64,000 nucleotides of DNA from Mycobacteriaceae bacterium (GTDB lineage: Bacteria; Pseudomonadota; Gammaproteobacteria; Burkholderiales; Burkholderiaceae_D). The position numbers were made by a program, and so were the translations under genes. Positions within the stretch are counted from its first letter, which is position 1. The number at the start of each line of letters is the position of its first letter. The stretch is from contig CAJCHO010000131.1 in the NCBI GenBank assembly GCA_903970145.1, forward strand, positions 1-64,000. The letters are read 5' to 3'. The notes under the pieces were generated by a model that saw only the letters and a program-made list of their open reading frames with translations, did no database searches and was not told the DNA's origin. Below are positions 63,887 to 64,000 of the stretch, in pieces.

Positions 63887-64000
63887 CTAGAGCGGGCGCA
63901 CCCGCGCCAGGTCGGGCCGCTGGCAAAACTCCAGGAAGGCTTCGGCCAGTCGCTCGCATTCGGACAGGGCGCGGCGCCAGCTCGCCACACGCGCGTCATG
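63887..64000 (-). CDS. C-terminal end of an unidentified protein, cut by the window edge
   Basis: The last 37 codons of a frame reading leftward, ending in TAG (63889-63887). The visible text contains [20 protein letters not shown] then [14 protein letters not shown], with a helical pattern. I do not recognise the family. It is on the same strand as ychF and about 160 bp upstream of it. Confidence 0.4.
   Translation of the reverse strand, partial: HDARVASWRRALSECERLAEAFLEFCQRPDLARVRPL

Overview
The window is GC-rich chromosomal DNA from a betaproteobacterium, most likely of the Burkholderiales or a close relative. This rests on the liu leucine-degradation cluster under a MerR-type LiuR, the gpmA-envC-ctpA-moeB and grxC-secB-gpsA neighbourhoods, a cta (caa3/aa3-type oxidase) cluster carrying the tiny CoxFIC-like, DUF2970 and DUF2909 genes, slmA next to argB, and an rpoH gene with a CIRCE element. 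The species cannot be named from the sequence. No rRNA, tRNA or CRISPR array was recognised.

Layout. 1-9.9 kb (minus strand): liuR, liuA, a thiolase, an SDR, a RidA protein, a second acyl-CoA dehydrogenase, a rhodanese, liuB, liuC and liuD (cut by the left edge). A perfect 24-bp palindrome between liuR and liuA, and a related imperfect one upstream of liuR, are probable LiuR operators; the second also faces a divergent metallo-beta-lactamase-fold gene. 10-23.8 kb is housekeeping: a copper chaperone, an ECF sigma factor with a mini zinc-finger partner, argB, a HAD nucleotidase, slmA, EamA and VOC genes, moeB, ctpA, envC, gpmA, a membrane rhodanese, grxC, secB, an SH3 protein and gpsA.

23.8-26.6 kb is a decayed IS481-type element. 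Its N- and C-terminal transposase fragments lie on the same strand about 2 kb apart, around a DUF2165-type membrane protein and a 5'-truncated TolC-family gene. 26.6-37.1 kb holds trmL, a BioC-like methyltransferase, then the cytochrome c oxidase structural and assembly genes ctaC, ctaD, ctaG, ctaE, SURF1, a SCO-like gene, ctaA, ctaB and sco. 37.1-43 kb is mixed: DsrE, a TPR-GGDEF cyclase, a lone wecB, DUF4386, SRPBCC and a secreted protein with 11-residue repeats. 43.1-45.1 kb is an accessory patch: an XRE-RHH-PIN three-gene operon (toxin-antitoxin-like) and a truncated CHC2 primase gene with an unrelated tail.

45.2-51 kb returns to core genes: rpoH (CIRCE upstream, strong terminator), ftsX, ftsE, a thioredoxin-like gene, ftsY, rsmD, coaD and a YfhL-type ferredoxin. 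51.2-55.4 kb is a cyclic-di-GMP pair: a membrane 7TM-PAS-GGDEF-EAL protein and an HD-GYP protein. 55.4-57.8 kb encodes a beta-helix lipoprotein. Between it and a CRP-like regulator lie a long non-coding stretch, a TGTGA/TCACA palindrome and two tandem, mutually similar single-helix membrane miniproteins. The right end has a MarR gene with an operator wrapped around its -10 box, a glycosyltransferase-39-like gene broken by an internal deletion and frameshift, a ClC channel, ychF and the last codons of an unidentified gene.

The best candidates for undescribed biology are the tandem membrane miniproteins with their nearby CRP-like regulator and palindrome, and the XRE-RHH-PIN operon. Both rest on sequence pattern only.
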